DNA of 64,000 nt from Tabrizicola sp. (GCF_030694085.1 NZ_JAUXZE010000046.1:1-64000), one strand, 5' to 3'. Shown: positions 1 to 9,441, numbered from the stretch's first letter. The notes: generated by a model from the letters alone, not told the origin. Made by a program: numbers and translations.

Positions 1-60
1 CGGCTTCTTCTCGCGGGACCACAGCGAGGAGAAGCCGAAGGCGCACGACGAGCGACGCCG
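1..60. repeat. Alternating inverted-repeat element, copy A (cut by window edge)
   Basis: Bases 1-16 (starting CGGCTTCTTCTCG) are an imperfect reverse complement of bases 22-37 (starting CAGCGAGGAG). The unit at 22-54 matches units at 17776-17806 and 57425-57456. It abuts the stop codon of the ATPase gene transcribed towards it, so it may act as a transcript 3' end or stabiliser. The left part is missing because the window starts here. Confidence 0.6.
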
Positions 61-1110
61 CTAGCGCAGCCGCAATCCTTCCTTGTCGAACAGCATCGCA
101 TCCCGCGCGTCAAAGCTTAACCCCACCATCGCGCCCGGTTCCAGGTTGACCTGGTCGTGGCGTTCGACGATCAGCTTTTCGCCCGAGGGCGCGGTAAGGT
201 GGACGTAGGAGACCCCGCCCAAAGCTTCGGTCAGTTCGACGCGGTGCGTGTCGCCGGGTCCGATCTTCAGGTGCTGCGGGCGCAGGCCCACTGTCACTTC
301 GGCCCCTTTGGCTGGTAGGCCGATGGTCGTCGCAACGGGGCCAAGGCCCTTGGCTGCGACAAAGCCGGTCTCCGCCACACCCGCCACGAAGTTCATCGCC
401 GGGCTGCCGATGAAGCCCGCGACGAACTTGTTGTCGGGGTTGTTGTAAAGGTCGAGCGGCTTGCCGACCTGCTCGATCCGGCCCGCGCGCAGGACGACGA
501 TCTTGTCGGCCAGGGTCATCGCCTCGACCTGGTCGTGGGTGACGTAGATCATCGTCGCCCCGATCTCGCGGTGGAGGCGGGCGATTTCGACGCGCATCTC
601 GACGCGCAACTCAGCGTCAAGGTTCGACAAGGGTTCGTCAAAGAGGAACACTTCCGGCCCCCGAACGATGGCGCGGCCGATGGCGACGCGCTGGCGCTGG
701 CCGCCGGACAGGGCCTTGGGCTTGCGGTCGAGAAGGGGTTCCAGCTTCAGGATGCGGGCAGCCTCGGCGACCTTGCGGTCAACCTCGGCCTTGGGGTGGC
801 CGGTCATCTTCAACCCAAAGCCCATGTTTTCAGCCACGGTCATGTGGGGATACAAGGCGTAGGTCTGGAACACCATCGCCACGCCGCGTTCGGAGGGATC
901 GACGTGGGTCACGTCTCGCGTGCCGATGCGGATGGCGCCTGAGCTGGTCTCTTCCAGCCCCGCGATCATGCGCAGCAGGGTGGATTTCCCGCAGCCCGAG
1001 GGGCCGACGAAGACGCAGAACTCGCCATCGTCCACAGCCAAGTCGACCCCGTGGATCACCTGCACGTCGCCAAAGCGTTTGACGACATCCTTCAGCGTAA
1101 CGCCTGTCAT
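61..1110 (-). CDS. Sugar ABC transporter ATP-binding protein (UgpC/MsmK/MalK type)
   Basis: This cytoplasmic ATPase would power the carbohydrate importer encoded from 2014 to 5098. Walker [10 protein letters not shown] is at residues 36-44, signature LSGGQ at 134-138, Walker B VFLFDE at 154-159 and the switch histidine of VTHDQ at 192. The last ~110 residues form the TOBE-type regulatory domain usual in CUT1 ATPases, and 349 aa is normal length. The ATG follows a GGGAGG ribosome site. The gene lies 12 bases after the IclR-type regulator on the same strand, so the two are probably co-transcribed, divergently from the binding protein and permeases. It may also serve other CUT1 systems, as such ATPases are often shared. 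Confidence 0.95.
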   Translation of the reverse strand: MTGVTLKDVVKRFGDVQVIHGVDLAVDDGEFCVFVGPSGCGKSTLLRMIAGLEETSSGAIRIGTRDVTHVDPSERGVAMVFQTYALYPHMTVAENMGFGLKMTGHPKAEVDRKVAEAARILKLEPLLDRKPKALSGGQRQRVAIGRAIVRGPEVFLFDEPLSNLDAELRVEMRVEIARLHREIGATMIYVTHDQVEAMTLADKIVVLRAGRIEQVGKPLDLYNNPDNKFVAGFIGSPAMNFVAGVAETGFVAAKGLGPVATTIGLPAKGAEVTVGLRPQHLKIGPGDTHRVELTEALGGVSYVHLTAPSGEKLIVERHDQVNLEPGAMVGLSFDARDAMLFDKEGLRLR

Positions 1111-1122
1111 GATGTTCCTCCC

Positions 1123-1908
1123 CTAAACCTGTTCTGGAAAGCGCCAGCTTTCCGCTTCCGCAGCGATCTTCGCCGCGATGTCCTTGATCATCGGAGCCTG
1201 GGCCCCAAGCGCCTCCAAAGTCGTTCGCGCCGTGGTCGAGGTGACGGACAGCGCGCCCATCACCCTGCCGCCGCGCGACAGAATCGGCACCGCGCAGCAG
1301 ATGATTCCCGTCTCGTGCTCTTCTGCGTCCCAGGCGTGACCCCGTTTGCGAATCGCCTCCAGCTCGGCCAGCAGCGCCTCGCGGCTGGCAAGCGTGTGGG
1401 GCGTGTGGCGGTGGAAGGATTGGCGGGCGAGCGCGGCCTCCAGCGCCTCGGGCGGCAGGTAGGCGAGCATGGCCTTGCCGACGCCGGTGCAGTAGGCGGG
1501 GCCGACCTTGCCGGCCTGGGCGAACATCTCGACCGGGCGGGCGGCGTTGCGTTTGTCGACGTAAAGGACCTGGCCCAGGTCCATCTGCGCAAGGTGGATC
1601 GTCTCGCCGGTTTCGCGAGCCAATTCATCAAGATAGGGTCGGGCGATGGGCGCGAGCGACGACTGCGCCCAGGCGGCATGGGCCAGCCTGACCAGCCGCA
1701 CGCCCAATGCGTAAGTGCCGGTATCGGGGTCCAAGGTCAGCATCCCCTGGTGCGTCAGCGTCTGCAAAAGCCGGTAGAGCGTGGCCTTGGGATAGTCCGA
1801 TTGGGTGAGCAAATCCGAGAACCGCACGGGGCGGCCAAAGCCTGCCACCATGTCCAGGACATCCAGCGCCTTGCCCACCGTGCCGTCTGCGTGGCCCTCG
1901 GCTCCCAT
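1123..1908 (-). CDS. IclR-family transcriptional regulator
   Basis: About 261 aa with an N-terminal winged helix (GKALDVLDMV, then FSDLLTQS and YPKATLYRLL) and a C-terminal effector domain (AYCTGVGKAMLAYL; later ETGIICCAVPI). The ATG at 1908 is chosen because GGGAGG lies about 8 bases upstream; a longer frame to 1974 would run through the divergent promoter region. The gene shares a promoter region with the sugar-uptake operon and is followed by the transporter ATPase gene. By context it controls galactoside uptake and galactose catabolism. The effector is unknown, perhaps a galactose or galactonate derivative. A candidate binding site is at 1981-1997. Confidence 0.9.
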   Translation of the reverse strand: MGAEGHADGTVGKALDVLDMVAGFGRPVRFSDLLTQSDYPKATLYRLLQTLTHQGMLTLDPDTGTYALGVRLVRLAHAAWAQSSLAPIARPYLDELARETGETIHLAQMDLGQVLYVDKRNAARPVEMFAQAGKVGPAYCTGVGKAMLAYLPPEALEAALARQSFHRHTPHTLASREALLAELEAIRKRGHAWDAEEHETGIICCAVPILSRGGRVMGALSVTSTTARTTLEALGAQAPMIKDIAAKIAAEAESWRFPEQV

Positions 1909-1932
1909 CGGTCCCCTCCCGGAACGTCGTTG

Positions 1933-1961
1933 TTGACAGGGATAACGATAGCCGACATAGT
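1933..1961 (+). promoter_or_regulatory. Candidate sigma-70 promoter of the galactoside operon
   Basis: TTGACA (1933-1938) is a perfect -35 hexamer, followed by a 17-base spacer and CATAGT (1956-1961, 4 of 6 matches to TATAAT). It reads towards the binding-protein gene at 2014. Predicted initiation near 1968 is just upstream of the inverted repeat at 1981-1997. Confidence 0.6.
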
Positions 1962-1980
1962 TTTCAATATTCAAGACTAA

Positions 1981-1997
1981 GTTTCAAATAGTGAAAC
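1981..1997. promoter_or_regulatory. Candidate IclR operator
   Basis: Perfect inverted repeat GTTTCA-AATAG-TGAAAC (6-base arms, 5-base spacer) between the divergent regulator and transporter genes, just downstream of the predicted promoter and 17 bases before the binding-protein start codon. The position fits a repressor site. Assigning it to the adjacent IclR protein is inference. Confidence 0.55.
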
Positions 1998-2013
1998 CAA
2001 ACGGGAGGAAACC

Positions 2014-3267
2014 ATGGTTCACAAACTGTCGGGCGCGATTGCGCTCGGGGCGGCGCTTATGCTGTCCACGTCGGCCTTCGCGCAGGACAAGCGCGTCGTC
2101 ACCTGGAACGCGGACTACGATCCGATTCCGCTGGCCGCCGCCGAAGCCCTGATCGCCGACTTCGAGGCCGCGAACCCCGAGATCGCCGTTCAGCTGACCA
2201 ACTTCGACCACGAAGCCTACAAGAACGCGATCCGCAACTTCCTGACTGCCGATGCGCCGGACCTGGCCAACTGGTATGCCGCGAACCGGATGCGTCCCTT
2301 CGTGGAAGCCGGCCTCTTTGCCGACATCTCGGACGTCTGGGCCAACAACGGGCTGATGGACTCGCTGGCGTCGTCGGTGCCGTCGTCGACCATCGACGGC
2401 AAGCAGTACGCGATCCCCTACACCTATTATCAGTGGGGCATCTATTATAACCGCGACGCTTACGCAGCCGCTGGCGTTGAAGTGCCCGGCGCCGAAGGCG
2501 TAAGCTGGGATCAGTTCCTGGCCAACTGCGAGAAGTTCAAGGCCGCCAGCATCGACTGCGTGACCACCGGCTCCAGCGCACTGTGGCCGGTTGCGGGGAT
2601 CTTCGACTATGTGTCCTTGCGGACCAACGGCTACCAGTTCCACAGCGATCTGGCTGCGGGCAAGGTCTCTTGGACCTCGCCGGAAGCCCGCGCCGTGTTC
2701 GACAACCTGGGCAAGCTGCAGCCCTTCGTCACCGAGAACCATGCTGCAATCGACTGGCAGGATGCGGCCGCGATCTTCGTGCAGGGCAAGGCTGCCAACT
2801 ACGTGATGGGCAACTTTGCCGTCGGCGTCTTCAAGGAAGGCGGGATGACCAACGACAATCTGGGCTTCATGGTTTTCCCCGAGATCACCGCAGGCGTGGC
2901 CCGGGCCGAGGAAGCCCCGACCGACACGATCCACCTGACCTCGGGCGCGAAGAACCCCGATGATGCGAAGACGTTCCTGGCCTACATGGCCAGCGCCGAA
3001 GCGCAGTCCAAGTGGAACGCGGCGGTTGGCCAGTTGCCGACGAACAGTGGCGCGACGGTCGACCCGGCCGATCCGTTCCTGACGGCGGGCTTCCAGGCGC
3101 TGTCCACCGCAACGGGCGGCATCGCCCAGTTCTGGGACCGCGATGCGGACGCCGAATATGCCAAGGTCGGCATGGAAGGCTTCCAGCAGTTCCTGGTGCA
3201 GCCCGAGCAGCTTGAGGCGATCCTTGCGCGGCTGGAGCAGGCCCGCACCCGCCTTTACCCGCAGTAA
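2014..3267 (+). CDS. Carbohydrate ABC transporter substrate-binding protein (CUT1, family 1)
   Basis: A 417-aa periplasmic binding protein. It begins with a Sec signal peptide (charged MVHK, hydrophobic core, cleavage likely after SAFA at about residue 23). The mature part has the family 1 pattern (LIADFEAANPEI near the N-terminus, then a central KQYAIPYTYYQWGIYYN strand-loop rich in aromatic residues, typical of sugar stacking). It is first in an operon with two permeases and galactosidases, so galactosides (raffinose/melibiose type or beta-galactosides) are the likely ligands; the exact ligand cannot be read from sequence. A ribosome site GGGAGGAA precedes the ATG. Confidence 0.92.
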   Translation: MVHKLSGAIALGAALMLSTSAFAQDKRVVTWNADYDPIPLAAAEALIADFEAANPEIAVQLTNFDHEAYKNAIRNFLTADAPDLANWYAANRMRPFVEAGLFADISDVWANNGLMDSLASSVPSSTIDGKQYAIPYTYYQWGIYYNRDAYAAAGVEVPGAEGVSWDQFLANCEKFKAASIDCVTTGSSALWPVAGIFDYVSLRTNGYQFHSDLAAGKVSWTSPEARAVFDNLGKLQPFVTENHAAIDWQDAAAIFVQGKAANYVMGNFAVGVFKEGGMTNDNLGFMVFPEITAGVARAEEAPTDTIHLTSGAKNPDDAKTFLAYMASAEAQSKWNAAVGQLPTNSGATVDPADPFLTAGFQALSTATGGIAQFWDRDADAEYAKVGMEGFQQFLVQPEQLEAILARLEQARTRLYPQ

Positions 3268-3280
3268 TCCAAGGCTGATG

Positions 3281-3308
3281 GGCGCTCCCTTCGGGGGGCG
3301 CCTTTTTC
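3281..3308 (+). terminator. Intra-operon terminator/attenuator
   Basis: GGCGCTCCC and GGGGGCGCC arms around a short TTC loop, followed by five T residues, lie between the binding-protein stop and the first permease. Partial termination here would make binding protein more abundant than permeases, a common arrangement in ABC operons. Confidence 0.7.
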
Positions 3309-3327
3309 GTTTTCCGGGGGGAAAGAC

Positions 3328-4251
3328 ATGGCACAGGCATCGCAGGCGACCGCGCCACGACGCTGGAACCAACGGACGGTGGCGCCCTGGCTGTTCCTGG
3401 CGCCGGGGCTGTTCATGTTCGGGGTCTATGTGCTGTGGCCGATCATCCAGAGCGTGACGCTGTCGTTCTACGACTGGAACGGGCTTTACAACCAGGATGG
3501 TCAGTTCACCGGGCGCTTCGTGGGCATGGGCAACTATGCCGAGCTGATGACCGACCCGGCGTTCGAGACAAGCCTGTGGAACAACCTGAAATGGCTGGTC
3601 CTGTACATGCTGGCCCTGCCCATCGGGCTCTTCATCGCGATCTTCCTGAACCAGACCGTCACCGGCATCCGGCTTTACAAGTCGCTGTTCTTCTTTCCAT
3701 TCGTCATCAGCCAGGTCGTCGTCGGCCTGATCTTCGCCTGGTTCTACGCCCCGAACTTCGGGCTGTTCTACCTTTTGACCGAATCAATCACTGGCAAGGG
3801 CACAGCTATCCTCGCCAACCCCGACCTTGTCACCTATGGCATCATCGCCGCGGGGCTTTGGCCGCAGATCGCCTATGTGATGATCCTGTACCTGACCGGC
3901 CTGAACAACGTCGCCCCCGACCAGATCGAGGCCGCGCGGCTGGATGGGGCGAAGGGCTGGCGGATGCTGTGGTATGTGGTGCTGCCTCAGTTGCGGCCCG
4001 CCACCTTCATCGCGGTCATCGTCACGGTCATCGGCGCGCTGCGGTCGTTTGACCTGGTGTCGATCATGACCAACGGCGGGCCGTTCGGGTCCAGCCGCGT
4101 GCTGTCCTACTACATGTTCGAGATGGCGCTTGGCGAATACGGCTTCCGCATGGGTTACGGAGCGGCCATCGCCGTCGTCCTGTTTGCGATCATGATGATC
4201 TTCATTTCGGGCTTCATCTGGAAGATGTGGCGCGACGAGAAGGAGCGCTGA
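3328..4251 (+). CDS. Sugar ABC transporter permease (MalF/UgpA type)
   Basis: A 307-aa inner-membrane protein with six hydrophobic segments. The cytoplasmic EAA loop that contacts the ATPase is visible (EAARLDGAKGWRMLWYVVLP, about residues 213-232). The short periplasmic part after TM1 (DWNGLYNQDG) is typical of CUT1 permeases. GGGGG-type ribosome site upstream. The stop TGA is separated by one base from the next ATG, so the two permeases are translationally linked and should form the heterodimeric channel. Confidence 0.94.
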   Translation: MAQASQATAPRRWNQRTVAPWLFLAPGLFMFGVYVLWPIIQSVTLSFYDWNGLYNQDGQFTGRFVGMGNYAELMTDPAFETSLWNNLKWLVLYMLALPIGLFIAIFLNQTVTGIRLYKSLFFFPFVISQVVVGLIFAWFYAPNFGLFYLLTESITGKGTAILANPDLVTYGIIAAGLWPQIAYVMILYLTGLNNVAPDQIEAARLDGAKGWRMLWYVVLPQLRPATFIAVIVTVIGALRSFDLVSIMTNGGPFGSSRVLSYYMFEMALGEYGFRMGYGAAIAVVLFAIMMIFISGFIWKMWRDEKER

Positions 4252-4252
4252 G

Positions 4253-5098
4253 ATGTTCCCGCGTCCGATCCAGAAATCCAGCCCCGCCGCACAGTGGATC
4301 TACACCATCGCGCTGCCCATCGCGCTGATCCTGTGGCTGTTCCCGCTGCTTGGCGTGGCCTTGACCTCGCTGCGTCCGGCCTCGGACCTGGCGCAGGGGA
4401 ACTACTTCGGCATGCCCTCGGGCATCGCCTGGGAGAACTACGTCTACATCTTCACCAAGACGCCCATCGGCCAGTACATGATCAACTCGCTGTGGGTCAC
4501 GATCCCGACGGTGATCGGCGCGGTCAGCCTGTCGCTGATGACGGGGTTCGCGCTGGCGGTCTACGGGTTCCGGGCGAACATCCTGGTGTTCTTCATGTTC
4601 GTCGCGGGCAACTTCGTGCCGTTCCAGATCCTGATGGTCCCGGTGCGCGACATGACGCTGCAACTGGGGATGTATGACACCTGGTATGGCCTTGCCCTGT
4701 TCCACATCGCCTTCCAGACCGGGTTCTGCACATTGTTCATGCGGAACTTCATCAAGGCCCTGCCCTACGAGCTGATCGAGGCCGCGCGGGTCGAGGGCGT
4801 CACCGAATGGCGCATCTTCTGGTACATCGTCCTGCCCCTGATGCGCCCGGCCATCGCGGCCCTCAGCGTGCTGGTCTTCACCTTCATCTGGAACGACTTC
4901 TTCTGGGCCACCGTGCTGACGCAGGGCGTCGACAGCCAGCCGATCACCGCGGGCCTGTCGTCCCTGAACGGCCAGTGGATCGCGCAATGGCATCTGGTTT
5001 CGGCGGGGTCGATCCTTGCGGCGCTGCCGCCGGTCGCGATGTTCTTCCTGATGCAGAAGCACTTCATCGCGGGGCTGACGCTTGGGGCCGTGAAGTAA
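4253..5098 (+). CDS. Sugar ABC transporter permease (MalG/UgpE type)
   Basis: A 281-aa inner-membrane protein and second half of the importer channel. It has six predicted membrane segments and an EAA loop (EAARVEGVTEWRIFWYIVLP, about residues 178-197). It ends with a conserved-looking QKHFIAGLTLGAVK tail, as in MalG-type proteins. The stop TAA shares its last base with the ATG of the alpha-galactosidase (TAATG), so import and hydrolysis of the substrate are tightly coupled. Confidence 0.94.
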   Translation: MFPRPIQKSSPAAQWIYTIALPIALILWLFPLLGVALTSLRPASDLAQGNYFGMPSGIAWENYVYIFTKTPIGQYMINSLWVTIPTVIGAVSLSLMTGFALAVYGFRANILVFFMFVAGNFVPFQILMVPVRDMTLQLGMYDTWYGLALFHIAFQTGFCTLFMRNFIKALPYELIEAARVEGVTEWRIFWYIVLPLMRPAIAALSVLVFTFIWNDFFWATVLTQGVDSQPITAGLSSLNGQWIAQWHLVSAGSILAALPPVAMFFLMQKHFIAGLTLGAVK

Positions 5099-7161
5099 TG
5101 CAATGGCGTGTTGATACGCAGGGGCAGACCATTGCCCTTGCGACCGAAGGCGGGGTGCCAGAGGTCATCTACTGGGGTCCCGCGCTGCCCGAAGCCGAAG
5201 ACTTGGGCCAGCTTGCCCTTGCCGCCCGGCACGATCTGACGGGCGGGATGCTGGACATCCTGCCGTCCCTTTCCCTGTCGCCCGAGCCGGGCCGCGCCTT
5301 CCAGGGTCAGCCGGGGCATGTGCTGGCCGAAGCCGATGGGACTCTGCTGTTGCCCGCCTTCCGCTTCGACCGCGCCGAAGTTTCTCCGGGTCGGCTGGAG
5401 CTGATCTCCACCGCCCCCGGCCTGATGCTGAGCCATGTGCTTCAGGCCAAGACGACCGACACCATTACGCTGCAAACGCGGCTTACCGCCGACCGGCCAA
5501 TCCGTGTCCAGTGGCTCGCCGCGCCCGTGTTGTCCGCGCCGCAATCGGGCGACATGATCGACGTCCACGGCAAATGGGTGGGCGAGTTCCATCTGATCCG
5601 CTCGCCGTGGTCCCCCGGCATCCGGTCCCGCGAGACGCGGACGGGGCGGTCGGGGCAGGAGCATCCGCCCTACCTGATCCTTGCGGGCGATGGCTGCACC
5701 AACATCCGCGGCGAGGCTTTGGCGCTGCATTACGCCTGGTCCGGCGGGCATCGGATGGTCGCCGAAGAGCTGCCGGACGGTCGCCGTCTGGTGCAGTTCG
5801 GCCACCCGCTGGGGGCCGAAACGGAAGCGGGCACGCACTTTGAGACCGCCGAGCTTATCGCCTGCGCCTCGACCACGGGTCTGAATGGCATCGCCACGGT
5901 GTTCCAGCGCGACTTGCGCGACCGGGTGGTGCAGTGGCCCGACCCCTCGCGTCCGCGTCCGGTGCATTACAACTGCTGGGAAGCCGTCTACTTCGACCAC
6001 AAGCTTGAAACGCTCGCCGAATTCGCCACCCGCGCTGCGGCACTGGGGGCCGAGCGGTTCGTGCTGGATGACGGCTGGTTCGGGCGGCGCGATGACGACA
6101 CCTCCAGCCTTGGCGACTGGACCATTGACCGGCGGAAATGGCCCGAGGGGCTGCATCCGCTGATCCGGCATGTTCACAGCCTGGGGATGACCTTCGGCCT
6201 CTGGTTCGAACCCGAGATGGTGAACCCGAACTCCGACCTTTTCCGGGCGCATCCCGACTGGGTGCTGGGGCCTGCGGACCAGACCACGGGCCGCAACCAG
6301 CTGGTACTGAACCTGGCACTGCCCGAGGTGCGTGAAAACCTTTTTCAGAAAGTGTCAGCGGTGCTGGCCGACTACCCCATCGACTATGTCAAATGGGACC
6401 ACAACCGATTGCTGCCTGTGGTGGATGCGGCCCAGACGCGGGGCATCTATGATCTGATCGACCGACTGCGCACGGCACATCCGACGGTCGAGATCGAAAG
6501 CTGCGCTTCAGGTGGCGGGCGGATCGACTCTGGCATCCTCGCGCGGACGCAGCGGGTCTGGCTTTCCGACAGCAACGACGCGCTGGAACGCCTGCGGATG
6601 CAGCACGACGCGGCGCTGTTCCTGCCGTCGGCGATCACGGGAAGCCACGTCGGGCCGCGGCACTGCCATACCTCGGGCCGCGTGCTGCCGATGGCTTTCC
6701 GCGCCTGGGTCGCCGCCCAGCGGCATATGGGGTTCGAGATGGACCTGCGCGAGTTGACCGAGGATGAGACGCTGACCCTGGCGCGCGTCACCGCCTGGTA
6801 CAAGGCGAACCGCGACTGGATGATGGCGGGCCGGGTCCTGCGGCTGGACAGCGACGATCCGGCGGTGACGGCAGAGTTGCAACTTGCCGCGGGGGGCGAC
6901 CGCTTCGTGGTCTTTGCCGGACAGGCGGAAACCAGCCGCCAAAGCCTGCCACGCCCCTTGCGCCTGACCGGGCTGGAACCCGAGGCGCGGTACATGGTTT
7001 CCCTGCTCAACACCGAGGACGCACCACGCCAGTCGCGCGGGCCGAACGCGTTGAAGTCTGGCCCCTTGACGCTGACAGGCCGGATGCTCATGACGAAGGG
7101 CATTCTGTTGCCCGTAGCCTGGCCCGCGACGATGTGGGTTGTCGAAGGAAGAAAGCTGTGA
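5098..7161 (+). CDS. Alpha-galactosidase, GH36
   Basis: A 687-aa cytoplasmic enzyme (no signal peptide) that removes terminal alpha-galactose from raffinose-family sugars or melibiose after import. The GH36 nucleophile motif KWDHNR is at residues 432-437 (Asp434). The acid/base Asp491 sits in WLSDSNDA, after the substrate loop ESCASGGGRID. The N-terminal beta-sandwich and central barrel (FVLDDGWFGRRDDD near 321) are in the usual order, and length is normal. The ATG is fixed by the one-base overlap with the permease stop; a longer frame upstream belongs to no gene. Confidence 0.94.
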   Translation: MQWRVDTQGQTIALATEGGVPEVIYWGPALPEAEDLGQLALAARHDLTGGMLDILPSLSLSPEPGRAFQGQPGHVLAEADGTLLLPAFRFDRAEVSPGRLELISTAPGLMLSHVLQAKTTDTITLQTRLTADRPIRVQWLAAPVLSAPQSGDMIDVHGKWVGEFHLIRSPWSPGIRSRETRTGRSGQEHPPYLILAGDGCTNIRGEALALHYAWSGGHRMVAEELPDGRRLVQFGHPLGAETEAGTHFETAELIACASTTGLNGIATVFQRDLRDRVVQWPDPSRPRPVHYNCWEAVYFDHKLETLAEFATRAAALGAERFVLDDGWFGRRDDDTSSLGDWTIDRRKWPEGLHPLIRHVHSLGMTFGLWFEPEMVNPNSDLFRAHPDWVLGPADQTTGRNQLVLNLALPEVRENLFQKVSAVLADYPIDYVKWDHNRLLPVVDAAQTRGIYDLIDRLRTAHPTVEIESCASGGGRIDSGILARTQRVWLSDSNDALERLRMQHDAALFLPSAITGSHVGPRHCHTSGRVLPMAFRAWVAAQRHMGFEMDLRELTEDETLTLARVTAWYKANRDWMMAGRVLRLDSDDPAVTAELQLAAGGDRFVVFAGQAETSRQSLPRPLRLTGLEPEARYMVSLLNTEDAPRQSRGPNALKSGPLTLTGRMLMTKGILLPVAWPATMWVVEGRKL

Positions 7162-7922
7162 CCGATCCCGTCTTCCCCGACCTGAAGGGCAGTTCCGTCT
7201 TTGTCACCGGCGGTGGCTCCGGGATCGGTGCCGCGCTGACCGAGGCGTTCCTGCGCCAGGGCGCGAAGGTGGCGTTCTGCCAACGGTCGGACGGCACGGC
7301 CTTTTGCGGCGCGATGGAGGCGGCGACGGGGAACCGCCCGCTATTCCTGCCCTGCGACATCTCGGTGGTGGATCAGTTGCAGTTGACACTGGCAACGGCG
7401 GCAAAGGCACATGGGCCGATCACGGTGCTGGTCAACAACGCCGCGAACGACCAGCGGCACGAGACGTTGAAGACCGATCAGGCCTTCTGGGACTGGTCGA
7501 TCAACGTCAATCTGCGGTCCTATTTCTTCGCCTGCCAGTCGGTGATCCCGGGGATGCAGGCAGCGGGGGGTGGGTCGATCATCAATTTCAGTTCGATCAG
7601 CTTCATGATGGCCGACAAGGGCTATGCCGCTTACATCACGGCAAACGCTGGCATTGTGGGGATGACCCGGACGCTGGCGCGGGAATTCGGGCCGGACCGG
7701 ATAAGGGTGAACGCGGTGGCTCCTGGCTGGGTGCTGACCGAGCGGCAGAAAGAGCTGTGGGTCACGCCCGAGGGTCTGGCCGCCTATCTTTCGCGGCAAT
7801 GCCTTCCCGACCCGATTGCGCCCGAAGATGTTGCGGGGACGGTGTTGTTCCTGGCGTCGGATGCGGCGAAGATGATGACCTCGCAGACCCTGATCCTGGA
7901 CGGGGGGTATATTTCGTCATGA
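7158..7922 (+). CDS. SDR-family sugar dehydrogenase, putative galactose 1-dehydrogenase
   Basis: A 254-aa Rossmann enzyme. It has the cofactor loop TGGGSGIG (17-24), NNAAND (93-98), Ser146 and Tyr159. Position in the operon suggests oxidation of D-galactose to galactonolactone, the first De Ley-Doudoroff step. The start is taken as GTG 7158, which overlaps the previous stop (GTGA) and follows GGAAGA; GTG 7134 is an alternative. Oddity: the family YxxxK motif reads Tyr159-I-T-A-Asn163 (codon AAC), so the catalytic lysine is absent. Either activity is altered or the residue is replaced functionally. The fold assignment is firm, the substrate is inference. Confidence 0.85.
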   Translation: MTDPVFPDLKGSSVFVTGGGSGIGAALTEAFLRQGAKVAFCQRSDGTAFCGAMEAATGNRPLFLPCDISVVDQLQLTLATAAKAHGPITVLVNNAANDQRHETLKTDQAFWDWSINVNLRSYFFACQSVIPGMQAAGGGSIINFSSISFMMADKGYAAYITANAGIVGMTRTLAREFGPDRIRVNAVAPGWVLTERQKELWVTPEGLAAYLSRQCLPDPIAPEDVAGTVLFLASDAAKMMTSQTLILDGGYISS

Positions 7923-8827
7923 GTGATGTGGCACCCGCCTGGATCGCCGTCGATTGGGGCACGTCGAACCTGCGCGCCTGGGCGATCGCGGGGGATGGAC
8001 AAGTGCTGGCTGAGGCTGTCAGCGACGAGGGGATGGGGAAGCTGTCGCGTGAGGGGTTCGAGCCAGCCCTGTTGCGGCTGATCGGGCCGTGGTTGGCGGG
8101 CAAGGCCCCTGTGGTCGCCTGTGGCATGGTGGGCAGCCGTCAGGGCTGGTGCGAGGCACCCTATCGGACGGTCCCTTGCACTCCGCTGGACATTGCCGGG
8201 CAGGTGATGGCGCCCACGACCGACCCACGACTGCGGGTGTCGATTGCGCCGGGCTTGAAGCAGACCAGCCCAGCCGACGTTATGCGTGGCGAGGAAACGC
8301 AGATCGCGGGCGCGCTGCGGTTGCTGCCGGGGTATGACGGCGTGCTGTGCCTGCCGGGGACACATTCCAAGTGGGTCCACATCAGCGCAGGCGAGGTGGT
8401 CAGCTTTCAGACCTTCATGACCGGAGAGATGTTCGCGCTGTTGTCCGAAGCCTCGGTCTTGCGGCACGGGATGCAGGGCGAGGGCTGGAACGACGCGGCC
8501 TTCGACGCAGCGGTGTCAGACGCGCTGTCGCGGCCCGAACGGCTGGGTGCGCGGCTGTTTTCGTTGCGGGCCGAAGGGCTGATCGCCGGGCTGTCCCCCC
8601 AGGCCGCCCGCGCCCGGTTGTCGGGGCTGCTGATCGGCACCGAACTCGCTGCCGCCAAACCCTACTGGCTGGGCCAGCGCGTCACCCTGATCGGGGCCGA
8701 GAAGCTGTCCGCCGCTTACGCCCGTGCGCTTGAGCTTCAGGGCATCGAAGCCCATCGCCTGAACGCCACCGATTGCACGCTTGCGGGCCTTGCCTCGCTT
8801 TTCCCCCAGACCGAGGGCGCCAGATGA
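7919..8827 (+). CDS. dgoK: 2-dehydro-3-deoxygalactonokinase
   Basis: A 302-aa kinase that phosphorylates 2-keto-3-deoxygalactonate to KDPGal. The start is [14 protein letters not shown], the phosphate-1 motif of this sugar-kinase family, followed by central [11 protein letters not shown] and a C-terminal LIGTELAAA region as in DgoK. ATG overlaps the SDR stop (ATGA) and the stop overlaps the aldolase start (ATGA). It forms a pathway pair with the next gene. Confidence 0.93.
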   Translation: MSDVAPAWIAVDWGTSNLRAWAIAGDGQVLAEAVSDEGMGKLSREGFEPALLRLIGPWLAGKAPVVACGMVGSRQGWCEAPYRTVPCTPLDIAGQVMAPTTDPRLRVSIAPGLKQTSPADVMRGEETQIAGALRLLPGYDGVLCLPGTHSKWVHISAGEVVSFQTFMTGEMFALLSEASVLRHGMQGEGWNDAAFDAAVSDALSRPERLGARLFSLRAEGLIAGLSPQAARARLSGLLIGTELAAAKPYWLGQRVTLIGAEKLSAAYARALELQGIEAHRLNATDCTLAGLASLFPQTEGAR

Positions 8828-9441
8828 CCCCCAAGACTGACATGCGCAACCTGATCGCCATCCTGCGCGGGATCACCCCGCCAGAGGCCGCTGCTGCTGC
8901 CCTGACTTTGGTCGCCGCGGGCATCACACGGATCGAAGTCCCGCTGAACTCGCCCGATCCTTTCGCCTCGATCAAGGCAATGGCGGCGGCCACACCAGAC
9001 GCCGAGATCGGCGCGGGAACGGTTCTGACGGTCGAGGATGTCAGCAGGGTCAAGGCGGCGGGCGGGAGCCTTGTCGTCTCGCCCAACTGCGACCCAGAGG
9101 TCATCATGGCCACCCGGGCGCAGGGAATGGCCTCCTGGCCCGGTGTGATGACGCCGACCGAGTGCTTCGCGGCGATCAGGGCCGGGGCGACGGGGTTGAA
9201 GCTGTTCCCCGGCAGCCTGATCGGACCCGAGGGGCTGAAGGCCCTCCGCGCCGTTCTGCCCCGGGACCTGCCGGTCTATGCCGTCGGCGGAGCGGGCCCG
9301 GCGAACTTCGCCGATTGGGCCAACGCGGGCGCGGACGGCTTCGGCATCGGCACCGCGCTGTATACACCCGGCCTGTCCACCGACGAGATTGCCACCAGAG
9401 CCGCCGCCATCGTCGCGGCCTATGACGCGGTGTTTGCATGA
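8824..9441 (+). CDS. dgoA: 2-dehydro-3-deoxy-6-phosphogalactonate aldolase
   Basis: A 205-aa class I aldolase of the KDPG/KDPGal family that splits KDPGal into pyruvate and glyceraldehyde 3-phosphate. The Schiff-base lysine lies in [10 protein letters not shown] (Lys126) and the proton-transfer glutamate in RIEVPLNSP (Glu38). These fit the E. coli DgoA catalytic pair. ATGA overlaps are present on both sides. Together with the kinase it makes galactonate breakdown the clear purpose of this operon. Confidence 0.94.
   Translation: MTPKTDMRNLIAILRGITPPEAAAAALTLVAAGITRIEVPLNSPDPFASIKAMAAATPDAEIGAGTVLTVEDVSRVKAAGGSLVVSPNCDPEVIMATRAQGMASWPGVMTPTECFAAIRAGATGLKLFPGSLIGPEGLKALRAVLPRDLPVYAVGGAGPANFADWANAGADGFGIGTALYTPGLSTDEIATRAAAIVAAYDAVFA

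Noticed and set aside
4765..6252. A 495-codon open frame on the minus strand opposite the alpha-galactosidase
   Set aside because: The plus strand carries a full GH36 enzyme with both catalytic Asp motifs; the antisense translation has low-complexity composition and no ribosome site.
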